From NCBI GenBank assembly GCA_002423025.1, contig DIUN01000023.1:6005-70004 (forward strand): 64,000 nt of DNA, written 5' to 3'. The stretch's first letter is position 1. Every line of letters starts with the position of its first letter. This DNA is from Sphingomonadales bacterium UBA6157 (GTDB lineage Bacteria > Pseudomonadota > Alphaproteobacteria > Sphingomonadales > Sphingomonadaceae). Shown one piece after another: positions 35,737 through 45,993 of the stretch. Position numbers and translations under genes: made by a program. The notes beneath the pieces were generated by a model, which was given only the letters and a program-made list of their open reading frames with translations, did no database searches and had not been told where the DNA came from.

Positions 35737-36638
35737 GAAAACAGGATCGAGCGCAGCTTGGCGCGGGTCTTGATGCTCCACGGGTCACCAAGGCCCACGG
35801 CTTCGAACAGCTTGAGCAGCCGGGCCTGAGCCGCCGCCTCGTTCCAGCTGCGATCGGCCCTCACGATGGCCAGCAGCTCCTCGGCCGCGGCATCGCGATC
35901 CCCGCGTGCCAGCAGCCCGCCGGCCAGCTCGAAGCGCAGGTCGTGCGAATCGGGGCTGGCGGCCAGCTGTGCCTGCAGCCCGGCCAGATCGTCCACCGGC
36001 GCGGCCTCGCTGGCCAGCGCCACGGCGGCGCGGGCGCGGGCGACATCGGCATCCTTCGAATCGGCCGGCACGGAGGCGAGCGCCGCAGCGGCGGCCTCCA
36101 CCTTGCCTCCCGCAAGCAGCGCCAGCGCATATTTTGCCGCCAGCGGCTCGCGCTCGGGCAGTTCACGCACCAGCGCGCCCAGCATTTCCGCGGCTTGTCC
36201 GTGCGCGCCTTCCGCCATCGCCTGTTCGGAGGCGTCCACCAGCGCGGCGATCTCGGCCTCGGCATCCGCTTCCCCCGGCGCCGGGGGCGCGCCGGCGAGG
36301 AGCCGCTCGATGAACGCCTTCAGCTCGCGCTCGCCCAGCGCGCCCTGGAAGCCATCCACCGGTGCGCCGCCGAGAAAGGCATAGACAGTGGGGATGGACT
36401 GGATGCGGAACTGCTGGGCCAGCGTCTGGTTCTTGTCGACATCGATCTTCACCAGCTGCACGCGCGGCGCATTCTCGGCAACGACTCGCTCGAGCAGCGG
36501 CGTCAGTGTCTTGCACGGGCCGCACCACTCGGCCCAGAAGTCCACCAGCACGAGCGCGGACTTGGACGCCTCGATGACATCGCGGCGGAAGGCTTCGATG
36601 CTGGCTTTTTCGGTTGCGGCAGTGGCGAGGCTGGCCAA
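35733..36638 (-). CDS. cnoX: Thioredoxin-TPR co-chaperone/holdase CnoX (YbbN)
   Basis: A 301-residue protein: a thioredoxin domain with active site WAEWCGPCKTL (about residues 36-46) and cis-Pro loop SIPTVYAF, followed by a C-terminal tetratricopeptide region (about 120-300, Ala-rich helices). In Caulobacter CnoX the intact CGPC site keeps redox activity, unlike the SQHC site of E. coli, so this one is probably both a reductase and a chlorine-stress holdase that hands clients to GroEL/DnaK. It starts the CnoX-LON-Trm112 unit. Confidence 0.9.
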   Translation of the reverse strand: MASLATAATEKASIEAFRRDVIEASKSALVLVDFWAEWCGPCKTLTPLLERVVAENAPRVQLVKIDVDKNQTLAQQFRIQSIPTVYAFLGGAPVDGFQGALGERELKAFIERLLAGAPPAPGEADAEAEIAALVDASEQAMAEGAHGQAAEMLGALVRELPEREPLAAKYALALLAGGKVEAAAAALASVPADSKDADVARARAAVALASEAAPVDDLAGLQAQLAASPDSHDLRFELAGGLLARGDRDAAAEELLAIVRADRSWNEAAAQARLLKLFEAVGLGDPWSIKTRAKLRSILFS

Positions 36639-36856
36639 GGTCTTGCTCCTGATTTCGTCTTGCCCGGCATATGGGGCTGCGAGGGCAGGTTTGCCAAGGG
36701 CAAGCGCCGGCCGGCGATGCCGCAGGGCGGGGGCCGGGCACCTGAAGATTGCAGCTTATGTCAGCCAATTGGCGGTTTTGGCTTGCAAGAGGCGCAATCC
36801 TCGTGTTAGCCGCGCCGCTCGCAACGAGATGAGCCGGTTGGCCAGTCTCTTGCCGA

Positions 36857-36931
36857 GCGGGCGTAGCTCAGGGGTAGAGCGCAACCTTGCCAAGGTTGAA
36901 GTCGAGGGTTCGAATCCCTTCGCCCGCTCCA
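36857..36931 (+). tRNA. tRNA-Gly (anticodon GCC)
   Basis: The cloverleaf is complete: acceptor arms GCGGGCG (36857-36863) and CGCCCGC (36921-36927), D-stem GCTC/GAGC, anticodon stem CAACC/GGTTG around the loop TTGCCAA with anticodon GCC (36889-36891), T-arm GAGGG-TTCGAAT-CCCTT, and an encoded CCA (36929-36931). It reads GGC and GGT glycine codons. Confidence 0.97.
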
Positions 36932-37025
36932 TTTTCCAAATCGGAACATGGAGCCAATTGCAAAGCGCAGCGCCACTGGCCCTGTGCCCCCTGCCTTTTG
37001 GCACAAGCCATGCTATTGCCCCGCC

Positions 37026-37988
37026 ATGGGTGGACAGCATCATCACGGGCACGGGCATCACCATGGTCATGACCATGGCCACTCCGGCGCCCACTCCCAT
37101 GGCCACTCCCACGCGCCGGCGGATTTCGGCTTCGCCTTCCGCGTCGGCATCGTGCTCAATCTCTCCTATGTCATTGCCGAGGCCGGTTATGGCATCGCCA
37201 CCGGCTCGATGGCGCTGCTGGCGGACGCCGGCCACAATCTCTCGGATGTGCTTGGCCTGGTCATGGCCTATGCCGCCGTGCGCCTCGCCGCCCGTGCGCC
37301 GAGCGCCCGCTATACCTATGGCCTGAAGCGCAGCACGATTCTTGCCGCGCTGGCCAATGCCGTGTTTCTCATCCTGGCGTGCGGCGCCATCGCCATGGCG
37401 GCGGCGGAGCGGCTCGTCGCGCCGCAGCCGGTGCCCGGCGGCACGATCATGGCCGTGGCGGCTGTCGGCATTCTCATCAACGGCTTCACGGCGCTGCTGT
37501 TTGCCCGTGGCCGCAAGGGGGATGTCAACATCCGCGGCGCTTGGCTGCACATGCTCGCCGATGCCGGCATTTCCGCCGCCGTTGTCGTCAGCGGCTTCCT
37601 CATCCTGAAAACCGGCGCCAGCTGGATCGACCCGCTGCTCAGCCTGCTGGTGGTTGCCGTCATCCTGCGCGGCACCTGGGGCCTGCTGCGCGAATCGCTG
37701 GCCATGGCGCTCGATGCCGTGCCGCCGGGCATCGATCCGGCGCTGGTCCAGGGCTTTCTCGCCGCCCAGCCCGGCGTGGCGGCCGTGCATGATCTGCATA
37801 TCTGGCCGATGGGCACCACGGAGACAGCACTTACCGCGCACCTCGTCATGCCCGCCGGCCACCCGGGGGACGAGGCGCTGGCGGCGCTGGCGGCAGCGCT
37901 GGAGGCCCGCTTCGAGATCAGCCACAGCACCATCCAGGTCGAGACCGGCGCCACCGATTGCGTGCTGGCGCCGCTGGAGCGCGTCTGA
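37026..37988 (+). CDS. Cation diffusion facilitator (Zn/Cd/Co exporter, ZitB-like)
   Basis: A 320-residue CDF transporter with six membrane helices. The N-terminus is very His-rich: 14 His among about the first 30 residues, a likely metal-collecting tail. Helix II carries the metal site [14 protein letters not shown] (His-Asp pair of ZitB/CzcD type) and helix V the second site [14 protein letters not shown] soluble C-terminal domain follows ([18 protein letters not shown]). It exports Zn2+ or similar ions in exchange for protons. The start at 37026 is set by the His-rich beginning; no upstream metal-regulator site was seen. Confidence 0.92.
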   Translation: MGGQHHHGHGHHHGHDHGHSGAHSHGHSHAPADFGFAFRVGIVLNLSYVIAEAGYGIATGSMALLADAGHNLSDVLGLVMAYAAVRLAARAPSARYTYGLKRSTILAALANAVFLILACGAIAMAAAERLVAPQPVPGGTIMAVAAVGILINGFTALLFARGRKGDVNIRGAWLHMLADAGISAAVVVSGFLILKTGASWIDPLLSLLVVAVILRGTWGLLRESLAMALDAVPPGIDPALVQGFLAAQPGVAAVHDLHIWPMGTTETALTAHLVMPAGHPGDEALAALAAALEARFEISHSTIQVETGATDCVLAPLERV

Positions 37989-38067
37989 TCGCGCCACATC
38001 GCTGCTGACAGGCGGGGCGGCAGGCGCTAACCACCACGCGACTCCGGCAAGCCCAAGGACCGATGCG

Positions 38068-38850
38068 ATGACCGATGCCACTTACGAGACCATCCTTGTC
38101 GAGCGCCATGATGCGGTGACTCTGGTGCGGCTCAACCGCCCGCAGGCGCTCAATGCGCTCAACTCGCAGATCCTGGCCGATCTCATCGCCGCCTTTGCCG
38201 CTTATGATGCCGATGCCAGCCAGCGCTGCCTGGTGCTCACCGGCAGTGAAAAGGCCTTTGCTGCTGGCGCGGACATCAAGGAAATGTCCAGCCAGTCCTT
38301 CGCGGACATGTATGGCAGCAACTTCTTCGGCGGCTATGATCGCGTCACCGCCACCCGCAAGCCGTTCATCGCCGCTGTTTCCGGCTTCGCCCTTGGCGGC
38401 GGCTGCGAGCTGGCGATGATGGCGGATTTCATCATCGCTTCTGACACGGCCAAGTTCGGCCAGCCCGAGATCAAGCTTGCCGTCACCCCCGGCATGGGCG
38501 GCTCGCAGCGGCTGGTCCGCGCCATCGGCAAGGCCAAGGCGATGGAAATGTGCCTCACCGGGCGGATGATGGACGCTGCCGAAGCCGAGCGCTCCGGGCT
38601 GGTGGCGCGCGTCGTGCCCGCTGCCGATCTGGTGGCCGAGGCGCTGAAGACCGCCGCTGCCATCGCCGGCATGGCGCCGCTCGCCGCCATCGCCGCCAAG
38701 GAGCAGATCGACGCGGCGTTCGAGATGACGCTTTCCTCCGGCATCCGCTTCGAGCGCCGGCTGTTCCATTCGCTGTTCGGTTCGGCTGACCAGAAGGAAG
38801 GCATGGCCGCCTTCATCGAGAAGCGCCCCGGCGTCTGGACCGGGCAGTAA
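38068..38850 (+). CDS. Enoyl-CoA hydratase
   Basis: A 260-residue crotonase-fold protein. The oxyanion-hole regions are AAGADIKEM and [15 protein letters not shown]; the catalytic Glu pair corresponds to the Glu in [10 protein letters not shown] and the [22 protein letters not shown] region. It hydrates trans-2-enoyl-CoA in beta-oxidation or amino-acid breakdown; the chain length is not predictable. The start at 38068 has AAGGA about 10 bases upstream. Confidence 0.92.
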   Translation: MTDATYETILVERHDAVTLVRLNRPQALNALNSQILADLIAAFAAYDADASQRCLVLTGSEKAFAAGADIKEMSSQSFADMYGSNFFGGYDRVTATRKPFIAAVSGFALGGGCELAMMADFIIASDTAKFGQPEIKLAVTPGMGGSQRLVRAIGKAKAMEMCLTGRMMDAAEAERSGLVARVVPAADLVAEALKTAAAIAGMAPLAAIAAKEQIDAAFEMTLSSGIRFERRLFHSLFGSADQKEGMAAFIEKRPGVWTGQ

Positions 38851-38856
38851 CCGCCC

Positions 38857-38887
38857 GGCGGCGGCAATGAGTCCCCCTGCCGCCGCC
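38857..38887 (+). terminator. Hairpin downstream of the enoyl-CoA hydratase gene
   Basis: GGCGGCGGCA (38857-38866) and TGCCGCCGCC (38878-38887) form a perfect 10-bp G/C stem with an 11-base loop in the 76-bp gap before hisG. No T-run follows, so it may terminate weakly or only pause transcription. Confidence 0.45.
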
Positions 38888-38926
38888 TAGCCATGCAGGC
38901 TCCCCTGCGTTAAGGCCCGCAACGTC

Positions 38927-39589
38927 ATGATAAAGCCGCTCACCATCGCCTTGCCCAAGGGCCGCATCCTCAAGGAAGCGCTGCCCTTGCTGGCGCGCAT
39001 CGGCATCGTGCCCGAGCCGGACTTCAGTGATGACAACAGCCGCAAGCTGATGTTCGCCACCAGCCGCGAGGATGTGCGTGTCATCCGGGTGCGCAGCTTC
39101 GATGCCGCCACCTTTGTGGCCTTTGGCGCCGCCGAGATCGGCATTGCCGGCAATGATGTGCTGATGGAGTTCGATTTTTCTGAAATCTACGCGCCGATCG
39201 ATCTCGGCATCGGCCATTGCCGCCTCTCCGTCGCCCAGCCGGCGAGCCTGGACGAGGATATCCGCACGCTCAGCCATGTGCGCGTCGCGACGAAATACCC
39301 GTCGCTCACCCGGCGGCATTTTGCAGCCTCCGGCATCCAGGCGGAAGTCATCAAGCTCAACGGCGCCATGGAACTGGCGCCGCTCACCGGGCTGGCCAGC
39401 CGCATTGTCGATCTGGTCAGCACCGGAAAGACGCTTGCCGAAAATGGCCTCGTCGAGACGCAGATCATCACCCAGATCAGCTCGCGGCTGATCGTCAACC
39501 GCGCTGCCTTCAAGACGCACCCTGCTGTGGTGCCGCTGGTGGAAGCGATTCGCGCTCTTGTGGAACAAGCCGATGCCGCTGCGGCTTGA
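38927..39589 (+). CDS. hisG: ATP phosphoribosyltransferase (short form)
   Basis: A 220-residue short-form HisG for the first step of histidine synthesis. It starts [20 protein letters not shown] and contains [11 protein letters not shown] and [21 protein letters not shown]. Short forms lack the regulatory C-terminal domain and normally need HisZ for activity and feedback; hisZ is not seen in this window. It overlaps hisD by 17 bp, so the pair is a hisGD operon. Confidence 0.95.
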   Translation: MIKPLTIALPKGRILKEALPLLARIGIVPEPDFSDDNSRKLMFATSREDVRVIRVRSFDAATFVAFGAAEIGIAGNDVLMEFDFSEIYAPIDLGIGHCRLSVAQPASLDEDIRTLSHVRVATKYPSLTRRHFAASGIQAEVIKLNGAMELAPLTGLASRIVDLVSTGKTLAENGLVETQIITQISSRLIVNRAAFKTHPAVVPLVEAIRALVEQADAAAA

Positions 39590-40862
39590 CGCAAGGGACC
39601 CCGGATTCTCCGCTGCCTTTGCCGCCCTGGTCGATGACCGGCGCGAGGGCAGCGCCGATGTGTCCGCCGATGTCGCCGGCATCATCGCCGATGTTCGCAA
39701 GCGCGGCGATGTGGCGGTGGCCGAGCTCACCCGCAAGTTCGATCGGGTCGATCTCGATGCGCAGGGCTGGGAGATTCCGGCCGCCGAGCTTTATGCCGCG
39801 CTGGCCGGGCTGACTCCCGAGCTGCGCGCCGCGCTGGAGCTGGCCGCGACGCGCATCCGCGCTTTTCATGAGCGGCAGAAGCCGGTTGGCAATGATGCCG
39901 TGGATGCCGCCGGCGTGCGCACCGGCGTGCGCTGGAGCGCGGTGGAAGCCGCCGGCCTCTATGTGCCGGGTGGCCGCGCCGCCTATCCCTCCTCGGTGCT
40001 GATGAACGCCATTCCGGCCATGGTCGCCGGCGTCGATACGCTGGTGATGGTCACGCCGACTCCGGGCGGCGAGGCCAACCCGCTGGTGCTGGCGGCGGCA
40101 CGGCTGGCCGGCGTCTCCCGCGTCTTCCGCATCGGCGGCGCGCAGGCAGTGGCGGCGCTGGCGCTCGGCACGTCGCGGATTCCGCGGGTCGATGTCATCA
40201 CCGGGCCGGGCAACGCCTGGGTGGCGGAGGCCAAGCGCCAGCTCTACGGCATCGTCGGCATCGACATGATCGCCGGGCCGTCCGAAGTCGTCATCGTCTC
40301 GGATGGCGGCTCGAACCCGGAGTGGATCGCCGCGGACCTGCTGGCGCAGGCCGAGCATGACCCGGTGGCGCAATCCATTCTCATCACGACCAGCGCGGCC
40401 GAGGCCGATGCCGTGGCCGCCGCCGTGGAGCGCCAGCTGCTGACACTCAGCACCGCTGCCGTGGCTCGCCAGAGCTGGCGGGATTTTGGCGCGATCATCC
40501 TCATTCCCGATCTGGAGGCCGCGCTGCCGCTGCTCGATGCGCTGGCGCCCGAGCATGCCGAACTGATGATTGCCGACCCTGATGCGCTGTTCGCCCGCAT
40601 GCGCCACGCCGGCTCGGTGTTCCTGGGCCGGCACACGCCGGAGGCCGCGGGAGATTATCTTGCCGGGCCGAACCATGTGCTGCCCACCGGCCGCCGGGCG
40701 CGCTTCGCCTCCGGGCTTTCGGTGGTGGACTTCATGAAGCGCACCACCTTTCTGGATTGCGGGCCCGCCGGGCTTGCCGCCATCGGCCCCGCCGGAGCGG
40801 CGATGGCGGATGTGGAAGGCCTTGCCGCCCATGCGGCATCGATCAGACTGAGATTGGAATAA
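39573..40862 (+). CDS. hisD: Histidinol dehydrogenase
   Basis: A 429-residue zinc enzyme for the last two oxidations of histidine synthesis. Typical motifs: [56 protein letters not shown], and [15 protein letters not shown] in order. The ATG at 39573 overlaps the end of hisG; an upstream TTG is possible. The PepSY-type gene follows by a few bases. Confidence 0.97.
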   Translation: MPLRLDARDPGFSAAFAALVDDRREGSADVSADVAGIIADVRKRGDVAVAELTRKFDRVDLDAQGWEIPAAELYAALAGLTPELRAALELAATRIRAFHERQKPVGNDAVDAAGVRTGVRWSAVEAAGLYVPGGRAAYPSSVLMNAIPAMVAGVDTLVMVTPTPGGEANPLVLAAARLAGVSRVFRIGGAQAVAALALGTSRIPRVDVITGPGNAWVAEAKRQLYGIVGIDMIAGPSEVVIVSDGGSNPEWIAADLLAQAEHDPVAQSILITTSAAEADAVAAAVERQLLTLSTAAVARQSWRDFGAIILIPDLEAALPLLDALAPEHAELMIADPDALFARMRHAGSVFLGRHTPEAAGDYLAGPNHVLPTGRRARFASGLSVVDFMKRTTFLDCGPAGLAAIGPAGAAMADVEGLAAHAASIRLRLE

Positions 40863-40881
40863 GTTCGTGAAGGCCCAGACC

Positions 40882-41331
40882 ATGAAGCGCGTGCGCCAGT
40901 TCCACCTGTATTTCGGCGTGTTCTTTGCCCCGGCGATCATCTTTCTGGCGCTGAGCGGCGCATTGCAGACCTTCCGCCTGCAGCAGGCCAGTGGCTGGGA
41001 CGGTGCGCCGCCACCGGCGTGGATGGCCTGGATGGGCTCGGTGCATATCGATCAGGCGGTGCCTGCCGCCGAGGCGCACCAGCCAGAGGCGAAACCCGCT
41101 GGTCCGCCGGCGCCCAAGAGCGAAGCCGATGTGAAGAAGGCCGAAGCGAAGGCCGCCCGCGCCAAGGCGGCGCTGCCGGTGAAGATCTTCACCCTCTCCG
41201 TCGGAATCGCGCTGATCCTGTCAACGTTGCTCGGCCTCGCCATCGCGCTCAACAGCCGCGCCACGCGCCGCACCGCGCTCATCATGCTCGTTGCCGGCTC
41301 GGCGATCCCGCTGGCGCTGCTGCTGGCGTAA
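40882..41331 (+). CDS. PepSY-associated-type membrane protein
   Basis: A roughly 149-residue protein with an N-terminal helix (HLYFGVFFAPAIIFLALSGALQTF in pieces), a Pro/Ala/Lys-rich periplasmic segment with coiled, charged residues (SEADVKKAEAKAARAKAA), then two closely spaced helices near the C-terminus. This is the truncated PepSY-associated TM helix layout. I favour the ATG at 40882, with AAGG upstream, over a GTG at 40867. Function unknown; it may be co-transcribed with hisD. Confidence 0.7.
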   Translation: MKRVRQFHLYFGVFFAPAIIFLALSGALQTFRLQQASGWDGAPPPAWMAWMGSVHIDQAVPAAEAHQPEAKPAGPPAPKSEADVKKAEAKAARAKAALPVKIFTLSVGIALILSTLLGLAIALNSRATRRTALIMLVAGSAIPLALLLA

Positions 41332-41339
41332 GTTTCGGG

Positions 41340-41369
41340 CGGGGGAGCGGCCCGGTGCCTGCTCCCCCG
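41340..41369. terminator. Bidirectional terminator between the PepSY-type gene and the serine hydrolase gene
   Basis: CGGGGGAGC (41340-41348) and GCTCCCCCG (41361-41369) form a perfect 9-bp stem with a 12-base loop in the 52-bp gap between convergent genes. Confidence 0.6.
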
Positions 41370-41383
41370 AACGGCACTAAGCC

Positions 41384-42505
41384 TCAGGCGGCGTAAACGC
41401 TGCGCTCGAACGCCGCCAGCACCGCCATCGCCCCCGGATCACCGAACGGCAGATGCTGCATCAGCAGCACGGCTGCGACATCCCGGGCCGGATCCACCCA
41501 GAAATAGGTGTTGGCGATGCCGGCCCAGCCTAGGCTGCCGGCGCTGCGGCCATTGGGGCCGGTTTCCGGATTGATGAGGAAGCCAAGGCCCCAGCCCGGC
41601 GTCATGTCGGGGAACCAGTCGATCGCCAGGGACAGCGCCGGCATGGCGGTGTCCATCTGCCCGGCGCGCAGCTGGCCGATCTGGTTGCGGCTCATCTCGG
41701 CAACGGTTTCGGGCGCAAGGACAGTGGCGCCATCGAGGCTGCCGCCATTCAGCAGCATGCGCAGGAAGCGCAGATAGTCCGCGGCTGTGCCGGAGAGCCC
41801 GGCGCCGCCGGCGAGGAACTCGGCATCCTTGCCGCCGCCAACGCTGATCGGGAATGGTACCAGCGTGCCATCCGGCCCACGCGCGTGCATCGGCGCCAGC
41901 CGCGCCTTGACGGCCTCATCGAGCGGAAAGCCGGTGTCCGTCATGCCCAGCGGCGTGAAGATGTTCTCGGCCAGGAAGGCATCGAGCCGCTGGCCGCTGG
42001 CGGCCTCCACGGCCAGCCCGACCCAATCGGTGCTGATGCCATAGTTCCAGTTCTCGCCCGGCTCGAACAGCAGCAGCGCATCGAGCGAGGCGAGCGTGCC
42101 GGGCGCCGGCGGGCCAGCCGGGCCATGGGCGCGCAGCAGCTCGGGATTGGCGAAATCATAGCCAAAGCCCGATGTGTGGGTGAGCAGCTGGCGCAGCGTG
42201 ATCGGCTTGGTGGCCGGACGCAGGATCGGTGCGCCGGCATCATTAAAGCCGGTGATGACCTGCCGGTTGCCGAGCTGCGGCAGCAGGCCCGCCAGCGGCG
42301 CATTGAGAGTCAGCAGCCCGCGCTCCACCAGTTGCATGGCGGCAACAGACACCACGGCCTTGGTCATCGAGGCGAGCTGGAAGATCGTGTCGGCAGCAGC
42401 GGTGCCATAGGCCTCGCTGCGCCGCACGCCCTTGCTGTCCCCCACCATGGCGACGGCGCCCGGGATGCCGCTGGCGGCCAATGCGGCGTTGATTGCGTCT
42501 GTCAT
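41384..42505 (-). CDS. Serine hydrolase of the beta-lactamase/esterase family (class C-like)
   Basis: A 373-residue beta-lactamase-fold hydrolase. The catalytic S-x-x-K is SMTK in FQLASMTKAVVSVAAMQL (about residue 46). LLTHTSGFGYDF follows, then a YG-I type second motif (NWNYGIS) and a C-terminal GWAGIANTYFWVDP block in the place of the K/H-T-G motif. No signal peptide is seen, so it is probably cytoplasmic, like many EstB-type esterases. The start at 42505 follows from the beginning of the conserved domain. Confidence 0.9.
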   Translation of the reverse strand: MTDAINAALAASGIPGAVAMVGDSKGVRRSEAYGTAAADTIFQLASMTKAVVSVAAMQLVERGLLTLNAPLAGLLPQLGNRQVITGFNDAGAPILRPATKPITLRQLLTHTSGFGYDFANPELLRAHGPAGPPAPGTLASLDALLLFEPGENWNYGISTDWVGLAVEAASGQRLDAFLAENIFTPLGMTDTGFPLDEAVKARLAPMHARGPDGTLVPFPISVGGGKDAEFLAGGAGLSGTAADYLRFLRMLLNGGSLDGATVLAPETVAEMSRNQIGQLRAGQMDTAMPALSLAIDWFPDMTPGWGLGFLINPETGPNGRSAGSLGWAGIANTYFWVDPARDVAAVLLMQHLPFGDPGAMAVLAAFERSVYAA

Positions 42506-42521
42506 TCTGCCCTCGCTGGAC

Positions 42522-42563
42522 GCTGGAAGCGCCAAATAAGCCCGATGCTGGAAGCGCCGAATA
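42522..42563. repeat. Short direct repeat downstream of purH
   Basis: GCTGGAAGCGCCaAATA (42522-42538) and GCTGGAAGCGCCgAATA (42547-42563) are 17-base copies with one difference, spaced 25 bp apart. A weaker match runs into the end of purH. They fill most of the gap before the hydrolase start. Confidence 0.5.
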
Positions 42564-42566
42564 CGC

Positions 42567-44156
42567 TCAGTGCTTGAAGTGTCGCATGCCGGTGTAAACC
42601 ATCGCCAGCCCGCGCTCGTCGGCGGCGGCAATCACCTCGGCATCGCGGATCGAGCCGCCCGGCTGGATGATGGCGGTGGCGCCGGCTTCCGCCGCGGCGA
42701 TCAAGCCATCGGCGAAGGGGAAGAAGGCATCGGAGGCCACGGCACTGCCGGAGGTGCGCGGCTGCGCCCAGCCGGCCGCCTCGGCAGCGTCGCGCGCCTT
42801 CACCGCCGCGATGCGGGTGGAATCAAGCCGGCTCATCTGGCCGGCGCCGATGCCGGCCGTGCTGCCGCCCTTGGCATAGACAATGGCGTTGGACTTGACG
42901 TGCCGTGCCACCGTCCAGGCGAACAGCATGTCGGCCCACTCGGCGTCCGTCGGTTCGCGCTTGGTCACCACCTTGCACTCGGCACGGCTGACAGCGCCAT
43001 TGTCCCGGGATTGCACCAGCATGCCGCCGCCGATCTGGCGCAGCGCCAGCCCGGCGCGGCGCGGATCGGGCAGGGCGCCGGTGAGCAGAAGCCGCAGGTT
43101 CTTCTTGCCGGCAAACACCGCCAGCGCATCGGCATCGGCGCCCGGCGCGATCACGACTTCGGTGAAGATGCCGGCAATGGCCTCCGCTGTCGGGCCATCG
43201 AGCGGCTGGTTGACCGCGATGATGCCGCCAAACGCCGAGACCGGATCACAATCGAAGGCGGCCTTGTAGGCCTGTGCCAGCGAGCTGCCGGTGGCGACGC
43301 CGCAGGGGTTGGCGTGCTTGATGATGGCGCAGGCCGGGCCGGCATCGCGGAACTCGGCGATCAGCTCCAGCGCGCCATCGGCGTCATTGAGGTTGTTGTA
43401 GCTCAGCTCCTTGCCCTGCACCTGGCGGGCCGCGGCAACGCCGGACGCGCCGGACTGCGGCAGGTAGAGCGCTGCCTGCTGGTGCGGGTTCTCGCCATAG
43501 CGCAGCGTCTCGGCGCGGGTGAGCGCCAGCGCCAGCACGGGCGGGAACTGCTCGGCTTGGTCGGTGATGCCGAACCAGCTGGCCACGGCCGCGTCATAAG
43601 CTGCGGTATGGGCAAAGGCCGCGGCCGCGAGGCGCTTGCGCAGCGCCAGCGTCGTGCCGCCGCCATTGGCATCGAGCGCGGCGATGAAGTTCTCATACTG
43701 GCCAGGGTCGGTCAGGATCGCCACGTCGCCATGGTTCTTGGCGGACGAGCGCACCATCGCCGGGCCGCCGATATCGATATTCTCGATGATCTCGTCGCGC
43801 GCCGCGCCCTTCGCCACGGTAGCGGCGAACGGGTAGAGGTTGATCACCGCGAGATCGATGGGGAGGATGCCGTTGGCGTCCATCGCCGCGACATGCTCGG
43901 CATTGTCGCGCAGCGCCAGCAGGCCGCCGTGGACGCGCGGGTGCAGCGTCTTGACCCGGCCGTCCATCATCTCGGGGCTGCCGGTCAGCTCCGCCACGTC
44001 CTGCACCGCATGGCCCCAGCCGCGCAGCGCCGCCGCCGTGCCGCCGGTGGAAACCAGCGCCACGCCATGCCGCACCAGCGCTGCCGCCAGCGCCTCCAGC
44101 CCGGCCTTGTCACTCACCGAGAGCAGCGCCCGGCGCACCTTCACCACATTGTCCAT
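42567..44156 (-). CDS. purH: Bifunctional AICAR formyltransferase/IMP cyclohydrolase
   Basis: A 529-residue enzyme for the last two steps of IMP synthesis. The N-terminal IMP cyclohydrolase (about 1-200) has [31 protein letters not shown] and [13 protein letters not shown]. The C-terminal formyltransferase domain includes [25 protein letters not shown] and [15 protein letters not shown]. It uses 10-formyl-THF and AICAR. The ATG at 44156 is 26 bp after the heparinase-like gene. Confidence 0.97.
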   Translation of the reverse strand: MDNVVKVRRALLSVSDKAGLEALAAALVRHGVALVSTGGTAAALRGWGHAVQDVAELTGSPEMMDGRVKTLHPRVHGGLLALRDNAEHVAAMDANGILPIDLAVINLYPFAATVAKGAARDEIIENIDIGGPAMVRSSAKNHGDVAILTDPGQYENFIAALDANGGGTTLALRKRLAAAAFAHTAAYDAAVASWFGITDQAEQFPPVLALALTRAETLRYGENPHQQAALYLPQSGASGVAAARQVQGKELSYNNLNDADGALELIAEFRDAGPACAIIKHANPCGVATGSSLAQAYKAAFDCDPVSAFGGIIAVNQPLDGPTAEAIAGIFTEVVIAPGADADALAVFAGKKNLRLLLTGALPDPRRAGLALRQIGGGMLVQSRDNGAVSRAECKVVTKREPTDAEWADMLFAWTVARHVKSNAIVYAKGGSTAGIGAGQMSRLDSTRIAAVKARDAAEAAGWAQPRTSGSAVASDAFFPFADGLIAAAEAGATAIIQPGGSIRDAEVIAAADERGLAMVYTGMRHFKH

Positions 44157-44182
44157 TGTCAGTCCCTGAGTTGTTGTCCGGC

Positions 44183-45991
44183 TCAGCGGCCGGCGCGCTT
44201 GAAGCTCCAGCCGATGCTTGCCACGGCCTTTTCGGTTCGTCCGGATACCACCAGCTGCTGGGTCTTGTGCAGCGTGCCGGCCGGATCAATCCACAGCGAC
44301 GGCTCGATGCTCACCGTGCCACCGCGCGCCTTCATCGCCCACAGCCGCCCGCCCGGCAGCTTGAGCAGCGCCCCGGCGCTATCGGCGGTGGGCGTTGCCG
44401 CCACGCCCGGCCCGAGATGGAAGCGAATGTCGAAATCCCGCTCCGGCCGGCGCCGCAGCCGCCCGGCGGGCGCCGCCTCGATGGCATCCTCGCCGCGCAG
44501 GTCCTGCCCATCGACGGAGAGGAACAGCCGCCGCTTGACCAGCATGCCGAAGCGCTTGGCATAGCCATCATGCCCGGCCTCCAGCCAGTGCCCGGCCTCG
44601 CTGCTGCGCAGCTGCACGGTCGCCTCCTCCACGCCCAGCCCCAGCCCGCCATCCTCGCGGATGCGCGTGCTGTTGGTATCGGCGATGGTGAGGGTGGAGT
44701 GCGCCGCCGTGGTGCGCAGCCCGGCGGCCAGCGGCCCGGGCAGCGGGCTGGCCAGCCCGCGCTCGCCGCCGCAATTGGTGATGAGGCGATCCTTGCCGTC
44801 GCTCATCTCGAAGGCCAGCGTGCCGGCATGGCCGCTCAGCGCCAGGCGTGCCGGCGGCGGCGGCCCGGCATCCACCACCACCACGGTCTTGCCCGCCACC
44901 AGCCGGTAATAGCCGCTCCACCGCCCGCTGCGGCTGAGCGCCGTGCCGGTGGCGGCACGCTTTGCGAGTGCCTCCAGCGGTGCCGTGCCAATCGCCGCGC
45001 CCCCATGCCAGGCGCCGATGATGTCATCCCCCAGCATCAGCCCGCGCAGGCTCGGCACCAGCCGCCCGAGCGAATCCGCGAACACCAGCGGCTCGCGCAT
45101 GCCCAGCGCCGGCCCGGCGCTACCGGCGAGCAGCAGCAGCTCGGCCAGCGCCAGCGCATCCACCGGTGCGCGGGTGATCATGCCGCCATCCGGCAGCACC
45201 AGTGCCGGCAGCAGCTTCTCCAGCCCGGCCAGCGCCGCCCCGGCGCGCACCTCGCCCCCCGGAATCAGCATGCCGGCGGCATAAAGCCCGGCCAGCGCCT
45301 CGGCCCGCGCCAGGCTGTCCGGCAGGCGGAAGGCGGCGCGATCGAGATGCCGCGCCCAGGTGGCGATGCCGCCGAGCAGCCGGGCGCGATATTGCTGGTT
45401 GGTGGAGGAGAGGATCAGCGGCGCATGGGCCAGTGCCATCAGCAGCCGCCGCCCGCTCACATCCGCACGCCAGGCCCCGGCCTCGAAGCTCTGGAACTGG
45501 TCGAGCCAGCGCGCCACCAGCGCCTCGGCGGCCAGGCAGCGGCTCTTCTCGTCGGCCGGGCTCACCTCAAGGTCGCGCAGCCAGCTCCAGCCATGCGCCC
45601 AGTCCCGCCAGGCAAGCGGGTGTGAAGGCGCGGCAAAATCAATGTCCCGCACCATCGCGGTGTGCCCGGCATGGATCAGCCGGCCGGCGAGGATGCGCTC
45701 GCCCAGCCCGGCCTCGCCCGGCGCCGGATCGTCGAGCACGCCGAGCAGCTTCAGCGGGTGCCGGCCGCGCAGCCGCAGCTTGTGCAGCGGCGTCTGGTAG
45801 AGCGAGGTCGTCATCCGCGCCGCGAGGCGCTCCGAGAGCGAGAGGCCCTTGTCCCCGCCAACGCGCAGCAGCTTCTGCTCGCTTTCCTCGGCGGCGGCGA
45901 TCGGCTTGGCGGTCTTGGTGACCCGAGCCGGCGGTGCGGGCAGGGCTGCGCCTTCGCCCTCCGTGTCGTCGGTCCCAGGCGGGAGCGCCAT
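44183..45991 (-). CDS. Heparinase II/III family protein
   Basis: A 602-residue protein with a helical toroid-like N-terminal half ([21 protein letters not shown] at the start of the conserved part) and a C-terminal Heparinase_II_III beta-sandwich ([34 protein letters not shown] in pieces). Relatives are polysaccharide lyases, but in alphaproteobacteria this orthologue lies between rpe and purH and has no proven substrate. No clear signal peptide appears at the chosen start. Its start lies 2 bp after rpe. Confidence 0.85.
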   Translation of the reverse strand: MALPPGTDDTEGEGAALPAPPARVTKTAKPIAAAEESEQKLLRVGGDKGLSLSERLAARMTTSLYQTPLHKLRLRGRHPLKLLGVLDDPAPGEAGLGERILAGRLIHAGHTAMVRDIDFAAPSHPLAWRDWAHGWSWLRDLEVSPADEKSRCLAAEALVARWLDQFQSFEAGAWRADVSGRRLLMALAHAPLILSSTNQQYRARLLGGIATWARHLDRAAFRLPDSLARAEALAGLYAAGMLIPGGEVRAGAALAGLEKLLPALVLPDGGMITRAPVDALALAELLLLAGSAGPALGMREPLVFADSLGRLVPSLRGLMLGDDIIGAWHGGAAIGTAPLEALAKRAATGTALSRSGRWSGYYRLVAGKTVVVVDAGPPPPARLALSGHAGTLAFEMSDGKDRLITNCGGERGLASPLPGPLAAGLRTTAAHSTLTIADTNSTRIREDGGLGLGVEEATVQLRSSEAGHWLEAGHDGYAKRFGMLVKRRLFLSVDGQDLRGEDAIEAAPAGRLRRRPERDFDIRFHLGPGVAATPTADSAGALLKLPGGRLWAMKARGGTVSIEPSLWIDPAGTLHKTQQLVVSGRTEKAVASIGWSFKRAGR

Positions 45992-45993
45992 GC

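Noticed and set aside
36783..36809. Possible promoter of tRNA-Gly (TTGCAA ... TGTTAG)
   Set aside because: The spacer is only 15-16 bases and the -10 is weak, so I do not list it.
42570..44564. Long open frame antisense to purH
   Set aside because: purH is complete and well conserved; the antisense frame is Gly/Arg/His-rich noise.
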